Positions 1 through 8,737 of a stretch of DNA of 64,000 bases are shown piece by piece. The notes under the pieces are model-generated. The model did no database searches. It saw nothing but the letters and a program-made list of their open reading frames with translations, and had not been told where the DNA came from. A program made the position numbers and the translations under genes. Each line of letters starts with the position of its first letter. Positions within the stretch are counted from its first letter, which is position 1. Source of the DNA: Methylocella silvestris (GTDB lineage Bacteria; Pseudomonadota; Alphaproteobacteria; Rhizobiales; Beijerinckiaceae); the NCBI RefSeq assembly GCF_002891535.1, contig NZ_PDZR01000008.1:1-64000 (forward strand), read 5' to 3'.

Positions 1-1
1 G

Positions 2-124
<123 letters not shown>

Positions 125-373
125 CCGACTTCGGCTTTTTGAGCGCGTCGATCCAGCAAAACAGTATTGCGTCCCTCAGTATGGGCTTTAGCTCGCATCC
201 TGCCCTGTTCCGGTGCCGGTTCTATATTTGACGTAGGCAAGGTTGCCTTAATGGAAACAGAAATTGCTTGGTAGAAACCGACGTCGGCGCCATTAGTTGG
301 TTGGACCGCATCCTGACGGTTCGCGTTTTGGGCGCTGGCCGAAGGGCTCGCCGAGATTGGCCGCCTCGATCCG
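125..373. other. Gap with no intact gene; probable decayed 5' end of the next gene
   Basis: No ORF with a plausible ribosome binding site was found. From about 335 the alkA frame is already open and family-like (ALAEGLAEIGRLDPVM), but there is no start codon between the in-frame stop at 314-316 and the GTG at 374. Another frame at 307-318 reads RILT, which resembles the N-terminus of the glycosylase family, so a frameshift near 319-331 is possible. Confidence 0.5.
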
Positions 374-1042
374 GTGATGGCGCGCCTCGTCGCCGAGGGC
401 GCACGGTCGGCGCTGCGCAAGCGCGAGCCGGGTTTTCACGGGCTTGCCTGGATCATCATGGGGCAGCAGCTCTCGGTCGCAAGCGCCGCCGCCATCTGGC
501 GGCGGCTGATCGATCGTTTCGGGACTTTGACGCCCTCGGTGATCGAAGCGGCGAAAGATGAAGAACTGAAAGCTTGCGGCCTGTCAGCGCCAGAAATCTG
601 CATGTTGCGCGCGATTGCTGAGGCGATTACAAGCGGCGCGCTGCCGCTCGACGAACTTGGAGCCGTACCGGCCGACGCGGCCCATGCCGCACTGACGGCG
701 GTGAAAGGGCTTGGCCCCGGGACGGTCGACATCTATCTCGTGTTCTGCCCTGGCCATTCTGACGCCTTTGCCGTGGGCGACCTTGCCTTGCAGGAGGCCG
801 CGCGTCTCGCCTATGCAATGGTGGCGCGGCCGAGCGCTTCGGAACTTGTCGCGCTCGCCGAGCGATGGCGCCCATGGCGCGCCGTCGCCGCCAAGGCGCT
901 CTGGGCGCATTACAAGATCGCGAAGGGCCAGGCCGGCGTGTCGGAGAGCGCCAAGCCTGCGGAGGCGATCGTGTTAAAAAAGAAAGGCCGTGAAACGCTG
1001 GAGAAGGGCGACGCAGCGACGATCGGTCGACGCAAAGATTGA
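374..1042 (+). CDS. alkA: DNA-3-methyladenine glycosylase II-like protein, 5' end probably damaged
   Basis: This is a helix-hairpin-helix (HhH-GPD) base-excision glycosylase, which removes alkylated purines from DNA. The sequence shows the family block GFHGLAWIIMGQQLSVASAAAIW near the N-terminus and a helix-hairpin-helix stretch (LTAVKGLGPGTVDIYLVFC), followed by the expected acidic loop (HSDAFAVGDLALQ). The Asp in GDLALQ is the likely catalytic residue. A GTG (374) or ATG (377) start has no good ribosome binding site, and family-like residues continue upstream in frame to about 335, so the true N-terminus seems truncated or frameshifted. The C-terminal Lys-rich tail is not part of the domain. 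It may be a pseudogene or be translated from the internal start. The family call is firm; activity is uncertain. Confidence 0.75.
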   Translation: MMARLVAEGARSALRKREPGFHGLAWIIMGQQLSVASAAAIWRRLIDRFGTLTPSVIEAAKDEELKACGLSAPEICMLRAIAEAITSGALPLDELGAVPADAAHAALTAVKGLGPGTVDIYLVFCPGHSDAFAVGDLALQEAARLAYAMVARPSASELVALAERWRPWRAVAAKALWAHYKIAKGQAGVSESAKPAEAIVLKKKGRETLEKGDAATIGRRKD

Positions 1043-1141
1043 AGTGGCGCCTCAATCGCGCGCATGGATGATGGCGAGCTCGTCGTGCCGCCGGCATCAA
1101 AACGCGTCGGATACAGTTTTAATTGTTTGATTTGTTGTGCA

Positions 1142-4054
1142 ATGTCGAGATTGATCAAAATTGCGAATTGGGGCGGCGGCCAGCCACGGGCGAGCGTCGT
1201 CTTTGTCCATGGTCTCGGCGGTCACGTCTATGACACCTGGCGCAGAAACCCGGACGATGACACGTTTTGGCCGACCTGGCTGGCGCAAGACGTCCGGGGC
1301 ATAACGGTCTACGCTCTGGTCTATGGGGCACCGCCGTCGAATTGGCTCGGCACCGCGATGCCGTTGCAGGACCGCGCCGTCAATATTCTCGAAGTGCTAC
1401 TGAGCGAACCGGCTCTGCGGACAGCCCCGATCATCTTCGTCTGTCATAGCCTCGGCGGGCTCCTCATCAAACAGATCATGCTTGATCTGGAGCGCCAGAA
1501 AGGACGTCGCCCGGAAGCCAAGGAACTGCTCGAGTGCGTGAGCGAAATCGTCTTTCTGGCGACGCCTCATACTGGGTCGCGCCAAGGGAGCTGGATCGAC
1601 CGACTGCGGTTTATCGCGTGGCCAACATCAATTGCCCGAACGCTCGTCGCCAATGATCCGACCTTGCGGGCGATCAATGTCGCCTATCGCGGTCTCGCCG
1701 ATGATCGACGGGACATCCTCAAACACCGCATCTTCTACGAAACGCGTGGCACACCCGCCGGCGTCATTGTCGACGAGGCCAGCGCCGACCCAGGCCTTCC
1801 TGGCGATCCGCCCGTACCGGTCGACGCCGATCATATTTTAATCACGAAGCCCTTGGATCGTTTCTCAATCGCCTATGCTCGGACCCGCGACTTCGTCGAA
1901 AAAATGCCGCTCCAAACATCGCAAGAAGGGCCGGTGGAACTCCTGCCGCTCCAAGAGATCAAACGCGATCGGCGGCTCAATCTCATTCCTAAGATCCTGA
2001 GGATTATCGCGGCGATCGCGTTCGTCGTGCTCGTCATCCTTATCGCCTACAAGGGCGTCCAGGCGTTGATCGCGCCGTCGCCGCCGATTGATCAGCGTGC
2101 CATCGAAAGGAAAGTTCAAGAAGCGGATGACGCCAGTGCAGAGCGTCATCGGGAGGTGATGGCGTCACAAGATTTACTCCGTCTCCAAATGGCTCGCGAA
2201 CAGGGCGTTCCCCCCGAGGTCCTGAAGCCCTTATTTGACAACCTAGGCATGCAGGGACTTACTCGCGACGAGATGCGCGAGAAGGCCTCGGACGCGATCC
2301 AGGCCATCCTTGCGCAGGCCAACCAGAAAGCCAAGCCGTCGCAAGTCGGCGCAGACGTCGACAAGACGATCGCCGCCTCAAGGGCGAAGTTGGCCAGCCT
2401 CGACACCGCTGGCGCGCAGGCCCTCCTAGATCGACAGATCGCTGAGGAAGAAAAAACCGCGGCTGCGGGGCGCCAAAGGCTCATAAGTCTGCTCGCCGAG
2501 AAAGCGGATGTTGCACGGATCGCCTTCGATTATCCCGCCGCCAAGGCGGCGCTTGAGCATCTTGTACGCTTAGACCCCGATCGCGTTTGGAGTTGGATCG
2601 ATCTTGGCGACATCTGGACGACGACGGGACCGTTAGGCGAAGCCGAGAAAGCTTTTCGTGCTGCTGCCGAGGCGGCGCGTCGAACTAAGGATGAGCACGA
2701 TCTCGGGGCGTCCTACGATAGGATCGGCAGTGTAAAGCAAGCGCTGGGCGATCTCGCCGGGGCGCTGAAGTCTTATTCCGATAGCCGTGGTATCACAGAG
2801 GCGCTGGCGAAGTCCGATCCCGGCAACGCTGGCTGGCGGCGCGAGCTCTCTGTGTCATGCGAGAGGATCGGCGACGTGCAGCAGGCGCAGGGCGATCTCG
2901 CTGGGGCGCTGAAGTCTTATTCCGAAAGCCGTGATATCACAGAGGCGCTCGTAAAGTCCGACCCTGGAAATGCCGGCTGGCAGCGCGATCTCTCATTGTC
3001 TTACGAGAAGCTCGGCGACGTGCAGATGGCGCGGGGCGATCTGGCCGGGGCGCTGAAGTCCTATTTGGATACCCTCGCCATCGTGGAGGCGCTGACGAAG
3101 TCCGACCCCGGCAATGCCGGGTGGGGACGCGATCTGTCTGTATCCCACAGTAGGATCGGCGACGTGCAGCAGGCGCAGGGCGATCTCGCCGGGGCGCTGA
3201 AGTCTTATTCCGATAGCCTCGATATCGCAGAGGCGCTGGCGAAGTCCGACCCCAGCAGCTCTGTCCGGAGACGCGACCTTGCCATCAGCTTGGGGAATAT
3301 CGGCGACGTGCAGCAGGAGCAGGGCGATCTCGTGGCGGCCATGAAATCCTATTCAAACGGTCTTCTCATTTTTGAGGCCTTGGTAAAATCCGATCCCAGC
3401 AACGCCGGCTGGCGACGTGATATTTCTGCCTCCTACAACGCGATTGGCTATTTGCAGCAGACGCAGGGCGATCTCGTCGGGGCGCTGAAAAGTTATTCCT
3501 ACAGCTTGTCAATCACACAGGCGTTGGCAAACTCCGATCCTAGCAACGCTGTCTGGCGCCGCGATCTCATCGCGTCCTACGGCAGGATCGGTGAGGCAAT
3601 GCAGACGCAGGGCGATCTCACCGGAGCGCTGAGGTCCTATTTAGATACCCTCGCCATCGCGGAAGCGCTGACGAAGTCCGATCCCAGCAACGCGGGCTGG
3701 TGGCGTGATCTAGGAGTGGCCCACTTTAAGGTCGGCTCCGTGAAGCAGGGGCAGGGGGATTTGGCTGGGGCGCTGAAATCCTTTAAGGGCAGCGTCGCCA
3801 CCTTTGAGACGCTAGCGAACTCTACACCAAGCAACGACGGCTGGAGGCGCGACCTGGCGGTCAGCTTGGGAAAACTTGGCAATACATACGGGATTTTGGG
3901 CAATAGCGATGAGGCTATCAAGGCTCTCAACCGTGGCAGAGCTATCGTTGCGAGCTTAGTCGGGTTATCGAATAGCGACGCGCGGTGGACCAAGAGTAAT
4001 CTCGATTGGTTCGATGAGTTGATCCGAGAGCAGGGACAACGGGCACCACGCTAA
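1142..4054 (+). CDS. SERAC1-like alpha/beta-hydrolase with membrane segment and nine TPR-like repeats
   Basis: Residues about 10-270 form an alpha/beta-hydrolase of the SERAC1/PGAP1-like type, with VVFVHGLGGH (oxyanion region), the nucleophile elbow CHSLGG (Ser103 from this start) and a late VDADHILI stretch that likely carries the catalytic His. A hydrophobic helix follows (codons near 1990-2070, LRIIAAIAFVVLVILIAY), then a charged, probably coiled-coil linker. Nine tandem 48-residue units at 2705-4000 carry GDxxGALKSYxxxLxIxEAL, a TPR/Sel1-like helical hairpin, and end in SDPxNAxWRRDL. ATG 1142 (MSRLIKI) is preferred because the 26 residues upstream do not resemble the domain. The layout is sensor or partner-binding repeats, membrane anchor and lipase-like effector. 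It sits next to the mobile element and may be cargo. Its substrate is unknown, and a role in defence is inference only. Confidence 0.8.
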   Translation: MSRLIKIANWGGGQPRASVVFVHGLGGHVYDTWRRNPDDDTFWPTWLAQDVRGITVYALVYGAPPSNWLGTAMPLQDRAVNILEVLLSEPALRTAPIIFVCHSLGGLLIKQIMLDLERQKGRRPEAKELLECVSEIVFLATPHTGSRQGSWIDRLRFIAWPTSIARTLVANDPTLRAINVAYRGLADDRRDILKHRIFYETRGTPAGVIVDEASADPGLPGDPPVPVDADHILITKPLDRFSIAYARTRDFVEKMPLQTSQEGPVELLPLQEIKRDRRLNLIPKILRIIAAIAFVVLVILIAYKGVQALIAPSPPIDQRAIERKVQEADDASAERHREVMASQDLLRLQMAREQGVPPEVLKPLFDNLGMQGLTRDEMREKASDAIQAILAQANQKAKPSQVGADVDKTIAASRAKLASLDTAGAQALLDRQIAEEEKTAAAGRQRLISLLAEKADVARIAFDYPAAKAALEHLVRLDPDRVWSWIDLGDIWTTTGPLGEAEKAFRAAAEAARRTKDEHDLGASYDRIGSVKQALGDLAGALKSYSDSRGITEALAKSDPGNAGWRRELSVSCERIGDVQQAQGDLAGALKSYSESRDITEALVKSDPGNAGWQRDLSLSYEKLGDVQMARGDLAGALKSYLDTLAIVEALTKSDPGNAGWGRDLSVSHSRIGDVQQAQGDLAGALKSYSDSLDIAEALAKSDPSSSVRRRDLAISLGNIGDVQQEQGDLVAAMKSYSNGLLIFEALVKSDPSNAGWRRDISASYNAIGYLQQTQGDLVGALKSYSYSLSITQALANSDPSNAVWRRDLIASYGRIGEAMQTQGDLTGALRSYLDTLAIAEALTKSDPSNAGWWRDLGVAHFKVGSVKQGQGDLAGALKSFKGSVATFETLANSTPSNDGWRRDLAVSLGKLGNTYGILGNSDEAIKALNRGRAIVASLVGLSNSDARWTKSNLDWFDELIREQGQRAPR
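2705..4000 (+). repeat. Nine tandem 144-bp coding repeats (48 aa each)
   Basis: Units start at 2705, 2849, 2993, 3137, 3281, 3425, 3569, 3713 and 3857, with an exact period of 144 nt. Units 1-4 are very similar at the DNA level, especially the stretch coding GDLAGALKSY, while units 5, 8 and 9 have drifted more. This suggests recent unit duplication toward the 5' part of the array, with copy number able to change by recombination. Confidence 0.85.
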
Positions 4055-4375
4055 AGGGCTCTTATCGAGCGCATCGCGGACGTCCCGCCCCACTTTTATT
4101 CCACGTCGGCAGCGCATGAGCGGAGGCTAAATGCGCGATCCATTTTTAGCCGCGGTCGACGCGCCGCCCTCTGCGATCCAACCGACGAAATGGACGGAAA
4201 TCCTTCGGTGAACAGCGCGGCAATTGGGCCAAGCTTAATTCACCGCACACGCGCCTCTCGCGGTGGGGACATATCGGAGGCCGCCGGGCTTCCGATCGCA
4301 ACTGCGCCGGCCGCCGCAGCTCGCTGTCCCGTTGGCGCGGGCGGCGATGACGGCGCTGAGGAACCGCCCTTTCCC
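4055..4375. other. Gap of 321 bp with no supported gene
   Basis: It lies between the hydrolase stop and the stop of the leftmost virion protein, which converge. The open frames here are short, Arg/Pro-rich and lack ribosome binding sites. I looked for a second copy of the tRNA-Val fragment found at 16997-17041 and saw none, so this gap does not carry an obvious left attachment site. Confidence 0.5.
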
Positions 4376-5065
4376 TCACACGAAAGGCAGGTTGTAGCTG
4401 CCGGCCGGCTGCGGCGCGTCTTTCGGGTCATAGCCGAACAGTGCGGTTAGCGGGGACGAGTTGCGAAGTTTTTTCCAGCCATCGCTAAGCCCGGCCTTGA
4501 TACCGACGCCGCCCAGGCCGCTGGCGAGCGATCCGGCCAAATCCCAGCCATCGCCTGCGTGCGTGTCCTGATTGAGCTGCAGGCCCATGACGCCGGTGTC
4601 GCCGCGCTTGAAGTCGGCAATCTGTCCGAGTTGCGAAGCGTCGCGGCCCTGCAGCAGCGCGTCGTTTCCGAGCACGTCACCGAAGGCGCGCATCTTGGCC
4701 CCGGCCGCTGCCTGTTGGTTCGAGAATTTCTGCGCCGCTCCGCGCGCGGCGCTCTCGGCTGCCTGCGTGTTCGCCGATCCTCCTGGCGCGACATTCGCGG
4801 CCGAAGTGGCTACCGGCTGCACGGCCTGCCCGAAATAATCGCCAAGCGACTTCGATTTCGCCGCGGTCTGGCCGGCGAAATCGCCGTAAAGCCCGAGCGA
4901 GTGGTCATTGAGTTTAGAGGCCTGCGCGTCGAGCTCTTGCTGCTTTGCCAGATTGGCGGCAAGCGTCCGCGCCGTCGCATCCGCGACCTTGCCGGCGCCG
5001 ATCGCATTCGCGGCGGCGCCGGCGCCGCCGAGGGCAATTCCTGCAATGGTAATCGGATCGCACAT
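4376..5065 (-). CDS. Phage internal virion/ejection-type protein
   Basis: A 229-residue protein begins MCDPITIAGIALGGAGAAAN. The MCDP start followed by a Gly/Ala hydrophobic helix is typical of small internal virion proteins of podoviruses (the T7 gp14-like class), which enter the cell envelope during DNA ejection. The middle is rich in Ala, Gln and Lys with helical character, and the C-terminus contains a predicted disordered Gly/Pro part. ATG 5065 is chosen over ATG 5080 because GGGAGAGG lies six bases before it and MCDP is the conserved start. It is the last of three genes in one direction, downstream of the GNAT-like and 630-residue proteins. The identification rests on N-terminal pattern and context, not on a full-length match. 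Confidence 0.65.
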   Translation of the reverse strand: MCDPITIAGIALGGAGAAANAIGAGKVADATARTLAANLAKQQELDAQASKLNDHSLGLYGDFAGQTAAKSKSLGDYFGQAVQPVATSAANVAPGGSANTQAAESAARGAAQKFSNQQAAAGAKMRAFGDVLGNDALLQGRDASQLGQIADFKRGDTGVMGLQLNQDTHAGDGWDLAGSLASGLGGVGIKAGLSDGWKKLRNSSPLTALFGYDPKDAPQPAGSYNLPFV

Positions 5066-5134
5066 TTTGGCCTCTCCCAAGTCGCGGGCGTTGGATTTGC
5101 AAACGCCGACGCCGACATCGCGTCGCCGCTGTTG

Positions 5135-5629
5135 TCAGTTAATCGTGCGCGGCGCGTCCGCCCCAGCAACCCAAGCGTAATAATCGAAATCCTGGCCGGC
5201 CTTGCCGCATTTCCGGATCGTGCTTTCAAAGGAAAGCCCGAGCGTTTCGATCCAATTATGCACCGCGCGATAGCTCGACATGGACGCGCATTCGATCCGA
5301 TGAACGCCGGCGGCGATCCGCGGCGCAAAGAGCTCGCGCTCGACGTACTTTGTTAGCGGCAGCGCGATCGAGGAAAATTCGTCGGTCGCGAAAAACAGAA
5401 GCGACAGCACGTTGGGCCTGAGCTCGATAAGCCCGCAAATGGCGATCGGCTTGCCGTCGAGCCCGACGGCGAAGACATCGTCGCGCGATCCGTAGCGATC
5501 GGAGAGCAGGCGCGCCAGGTCCTCGCGCGTGCTCATATGCGACACGGCTTCGAGCTCTTCGAAGTCTCGCGCACGCATTTTCAACGCAATATCATAGACC
5601 GCTTGCGGCAGGTCAGTTTCAATTCTCAT
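5135..5629 (-). CDS. GNAT-like phage protein (virion-associated type)
   Basis: This 164-residue protein has the outline of a GCN5-related N-acetyltransferase. The sequence shows VFAVGLDGKPIAICGL (beta strands 2-4), LSLLFFATDEFSS, and a late SSYRAVHNWIETLGLSFESTIRKCG segment that resembles the C-terminal strand-helix of the fold. Podoviruses commonly carry such a protein among the internal virion genes (the gp13 position). Its start overlaps the stop of the upstream gene by four bases (ATGA at 5626-5629), so translation is probably coupled. No clear acetyl-CoA pyrophosphate loop (Q/RxxGxG/A) is visible, so it may be structural rather than enzymatic. Confidence 0.6.
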   Translation of the reverse strand: MRIETDLPQAVYDIALKMRARDFEELEAVSHMSTREDLARLLSDRYGSRDDVFAVGLDGKPIAICGLIELRPNVLSLLFFATDEFSSIALPLTKYVERELFAPRIAAGVHRIECASMSSYRAVHNWIETLGLSFESTIRKCGKAGQDFDYYAWVAGADAPRTIN

Positions 5630-7518
5630 CGCGCGTATGCCTTGCGTTGTGGAGCGAATAAGTCGGACAGGCCGGAAAGCCCGGAGGGTGCAAGCGCGCT
5701 ATTTGCGACAGCGCCGTTGGCGACGCCGGCGGCGAGCTGCGGCGCCGTCGGAATGCCGCGGACGCCGCTCGCAGCGCGGTTGCGCAGATAGGCTTGCACG
5801 ACGGGCGACATGAGTGCGCGCCCGGCGACGGCCGGCCCGATCACGCCGGCGGCCGCTGCGATCGGATGGCCGCTCAGCGCGGCTCCGACGGCGCCGCCGC
5901 TCTGAAGCGAATGCATCACCGCTTGCCGCGGAGCGGTGCCAGACTGAGGAAGCGGCGCGAGGACAGTCTCACCGGCGCGCGCCAGCTCGCCCAGATCGCT
6001 ATTGCCGCGGACGTATCCCGGCTTGGCGTTGCCGGCCGAAGCGGCAGCGCGCAGCTTCGTGGGCGAAAGCACGCCCTGCGCTGTCTGCTCGCCGGCCCCG
6101 CCCATGGCCTTTTCAAGCGTTTTCATGTTGCCGTATCGCTGCCTGGCGTCATCCCAGGCGCGAGCGTCCTGCGGTGAGATCGAGCGCCGCATAGCTGCGT
6201 CCATGGCGTCGCGCACGGCGCGCAGCGCGTCCGCTGACGGTGGATCGGCGAAGCGCAGACCTTCAGCCTGCTTTGACAAGCTCGAGCGCGTGTTCTGATA
6301 GCGCTCGCCATGGACGCCCCACGGCTCGGCAAGCAGATCGCCAATCGTGTTTCCGACGACGGGCCGCTGCTGCGCCGGGATTGCAGCCTGATCGTAAGCC
6401 GTGCGCGCGCCCCGCAGATCGCTGCGCAACTGCGCGTCATTGATCATGACGTTACGGCTCGAAAGGTCGTTAAATTCGTCCCTCAGCGCCTGCGCGCCCT
6501 GACGCATGGTTTCCGGCGTCGCTAGCTGGCCCTCTACAGGGGCGACGCCCATGCGCCGAAGCCCCGCTTGCGTGAACGCCTCGCGCTGCGCCTCAGTGAT
6601 GCGGTTCGCGCCGCCTCCTGCGAAAGGCAGATCGCTTATGGCGCTTTCCATCCATTTAAGCGGCTTGCTGCCGGTCGCCTGGCCGGCCGTGAGCGGGATG
6701 CCTTCACGCCGCATGACGTCGATCGCCGGCAGGCGCGCGGCCGGCGTGTCGATCGGGCTGACGACGCGGCTCGCGCCCTCGACGAGGCCGGGGCCGACAA
6801 GAGCGCCAAGAGCGCCGCCGGCGGCGCGCGCGGCCGGCTCATATTTCGAGCCTTTCGCCATTTGCCCGCCGGCCTCGGAGCCCAACCCCGACGGCACGCC
6901 GAAGCGGACGGCGTTTAAGGCCGTCTCAGCGGCGCTGCGCGCCGGCATGAGCGCCGCGCCGGGCAAAGCCGCGCCGACGGAGGCTGCATATTCTCCCGTC
7001 TTCGTCTCTGGCTTGTGCAGATAGCTCGTCAGCGCGCCGCGCGCGGCGTCCTGCGCCTGGCCGACAAGGTCATGGCTCTGCCGCGTGCTTTCGCGATCGG
7101 CGCGCGCCTGATCGGACAGCGGCGCGCCGACTACGGAGCGAGCAGCGTCTTCGATCTTGTCGGCGCCGTAGTTCAAGCCGTTTTTTATCCCGCGCAGCGC
7201 AGTGACGGGCAGCTGCAAGAGCTCAGACGAGCCAAGGCTGACGCCGCTTCCGAATGAGGCGGCGGCGTCTTTCGCTGTGTCGGCCCAGGTCTTTGGCGCG
7301 GCCGGGTCCGCGGGCGCGCTCTTGCGCGCCGCGAGCTCTGCGGCGAACGGGTTCGCCGGCGCTGAGACGTCTTTGCCCGTCTCAGTCGCGGCCTTGGGAG
7401 CGCCCGCGAGCTCAGCGCGCCGGGCGGCGATCTTGGCTGCGACGGGATCAACAGGCGCCGGCGTGGCGGCCGCGGCTTTGCGCGCTGCGAGCTTCGCGGC
7501 GAATGCATTGTCGGTCAT
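5626..7518 (-). CDS. Large Ala-rich phage structural/ejection protein
   Basis: A 630-residue protein opens with three Ala/Pro-rich copies of a short motif (NAFAAKLAARK, DPVAAKIAARR, NPFAAELAARK). The middle contains Gly/Ala-rich helices (GGALGALVGPGLVEGASRV; GAALSGHPIAAAAGVIGPAVAG) that could insert into membranes, and a helical region around TEAQREAFTQAGLRRMG. Long internal virion proteins that form the ejection channel in podoviruses have this composition. The ATG at 7518 is preceded by GAGGGCAG. It is the first of three genes (630, 164 and 229 aa), and the 4-bp overlap with the next argues for one operon. A role in DNA ejection is inference from context. Confidence 0.6.
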   Translation of the reverse strand: MTDNAFAAKLAARKAAAATPAPVDPVAAKIAARRAELAGAPKAATETGKDVSAPANPFAAELAARKSAPADPAAPKTWADTAKDAAASFGSGVSLGSSELLQLPVTALRGIKNGLNYGADKIEDAARSVVGAPLSDQARADRESTRQSHDLVGQAQDAARGALTSYLHKPETKTGEYAASVGAALPGAALMPARSAAETALNAVRFGVPSGLGSEAGGQMAKGSKYEPAARAAGGALGALVGPGLVEGASRVVSPIDTPAARLPAIDVMRREGIPLTAGQATGSKPLKWMESAISDLPFAGGGANRITEAQREAFTQAGLRRMGVAPVEGQLATPETMRQGAQALRDEFNDLSSRNVMINDAQLRSDLRGARTAYDQAAIPAQQRPVVGNTIGDLLAEPWGVHGERYQNTRSSLSKQAEGLRFADPPSADALRAVRDAMDAAMRRSISPQDARAWDDARQRYGNMKTLEKAMGGAGEQTAQGVLSPTKLRAAASAGNAKPGYVRGNSDLGELARAGETVLAPLPQSGTAPRQAVMHSLQSGGAVGAALSGHPIAAAAGVIGPAVAGRALMSPVVQAYLRNRAASGVRGIPTAPQLAAGVANGAVANSALAPSGLSGLSDLFAPQRKAYAR

Positions 7519-7597
7519 CTGCCCTCGCCAATGCTCGTTGACGCCATGAGTATTTGCATAAACGGCGTCGTCATCGCCGGCAGCCCCGCAGCCGACG

Positions 7598-8227
7598 TCA
7601 TTGTAGCATCTCGCCAGCAGTCATCGCGCCGAGCTCGTTGTGATAGGCGCGCATTTTTGCCTCGTCCGCGTCGATACGCGCATTCATGGTGATGTGGTCC
7701 CGACGGCTCATCTCGTCCCTGACCCTCGCTACGACGTAGCCAGCGCGGGCTTTGTCGAACGCCTCACCTTTCCGGATTGCCTCCTGCAAGGCCAGTTCAT
7801 GCACGAGGCCCGTTTTGAAGAAATGGAGATCGGCCAACGTCGCATCAAGCATAGAAGCTCTAAGCGTATCGATGACGGCTCCTTTCTCTAAATCTTCTGT
7901 GGCCGGCTCGTTGTCGATCAACCCCGCGTGGAAGTTAAAATAAACCATGTATTCGGCGCCTTCTCCGGAAATCCCGCGGAGAGCAAGCAGCGCCTTCAGC
8001 GCCTTGGCGCCGTACAGAAAAAGCGGCGCGCGCTCGGGGCAGGCGCGATCCAATGCGCCGCGTGCATCGAGCAGCCGGACAAACAATAACTCAAGATCGG
8101 CGCCTCCAATGACCGGCCCACTATAGGCAACGGCAGTGTCGATTGCGACGATTGTTGCATCAAGCGGATTTTTGCTGTGACGGATAGCGCAAAGCGCCTT
8201 GTCTATAGCCTCTACTTGAACGTCCAT
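7598..8227 (-). CDS. Hypothetical protein of the mobile element (209 aa)
   Basis: I do not recognise a family. The sequence is a soluble, mostly helical, acidic protein without signal peptide or membrane segment, with a Cys-poor core (LFVRLLDARGALDRACPERAPLFLYGAKALKALLALRG) and a charged C-terminal helix (RVRDEMSRRDHITMNARIDADEAKMRAYHN). An AAGGCGG ribosome binding site lies before ATG 8227, and a good sigma70-type promoter is seen at 8264-8291, so the gene is likely expressed independently. It stands between two phage-like blocks, in the position where head or portal genes would be expected, but it is too small to be one. Confidence 0.6.
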   Translation of the reverse strand: MDVQVEAIDKALCAIRHSKNPLDATIVAIDTAVAYSGPVIGGADLELLFVRLLDARGALDRACPERAPLFLYGAKALKALLALRGISGEGAEYMVYFNFHAGLIDNEPATEDLEKGAVIDTLRASMLDATLADLHFFKTGLVHELALQEAIRKGEAFDKARAGYVVARVRDEMSRRDHITMNARIDADEAKMRAYHNELGAMTAGEMLQ

Positions 8228-8263
8228 AATTTCCGCCTTTGCCTAACCCGCTCGCGTGGTCAG

Positions 8264-8291
8264 CGTATAGGTGTTTATTTGGTTTTGTCAA
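8264..8291 (-). promoter_or_regulatory. Sigma70-like promoter for the 209-aa gene
   Basis: On the minus strand TTGACA (8291-8286) and TATACG (8269-8264) are separated by 16 bp in a locally AT-rich stretch, 36 bp before ATG 8227. The -35 match is perfect and the -10 match is 4 of 6. Confidence 0.6.
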
Positions 8292-8737
8292 GCGTCGCAT
8301 GGTATTTTGTGGCCCTGTTGGCGCGGCGATGAAATGCCTCGGCGTGTGGAGCGCGTCGGGTCGGTGCCTGTTGGTCGCATCAACTCGGCGCTTGATCCTG
8401 TCGACAGGGCAATCCGGCGTGACGCGTGAAATGCCTGATCGAAAACGGCAATTTCCAGCTCGGGACAATTTTGTTTTCGCGCTCCCCGCTAGAAATCGCC
8501 ACACGGTCGGACCGTAGGCCAGGGGTGGCATCGGGCTTCGCGGCCGCTTCGGGTGGCGGCGGCCGACGATCCGCCGCCGCCGTGGAAGGCGCCGTGACTT
8601 CTGCGCTTCGCTGCGCAGGCCTGCGCGAGGCAAGGGAACATTCGCGTCGGCTGGGTGAAGATGCGGCAGCGGAGCGCCATAGGCGCTCACGCTTATGCGG
8701 CGATGCGGCGGGCATCGAGCCGCGGCTAAAGGCCTAG
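8292..8737. other. Gap of about 450 bp with no supported gene
   Basis: It lies between the 121-aa gene and the promoter of the 209-aa gene. Overlapping frames are open on both strands but are Arg/Ser-rich, have no ribosome binding site and do not resemble proteins. GC content falls toward the promoter end. I see no repeat or hairpin of note. Confidence 0.4.

Noticed and set aside
4146-4450. Small ORFs in the gap left of the island's last gene
   Set aside because: Arg/Pro-rich frames overlap each other on opposite strands with no start signals.
8160-8690. 176-residue minus-strand ORF overlapping the promoter of the 209-aa gene
   Set aside because: Arg/Pro-rich, overlaps the real gene start and the sigma70-like promoter, and has no ribosome binding site.
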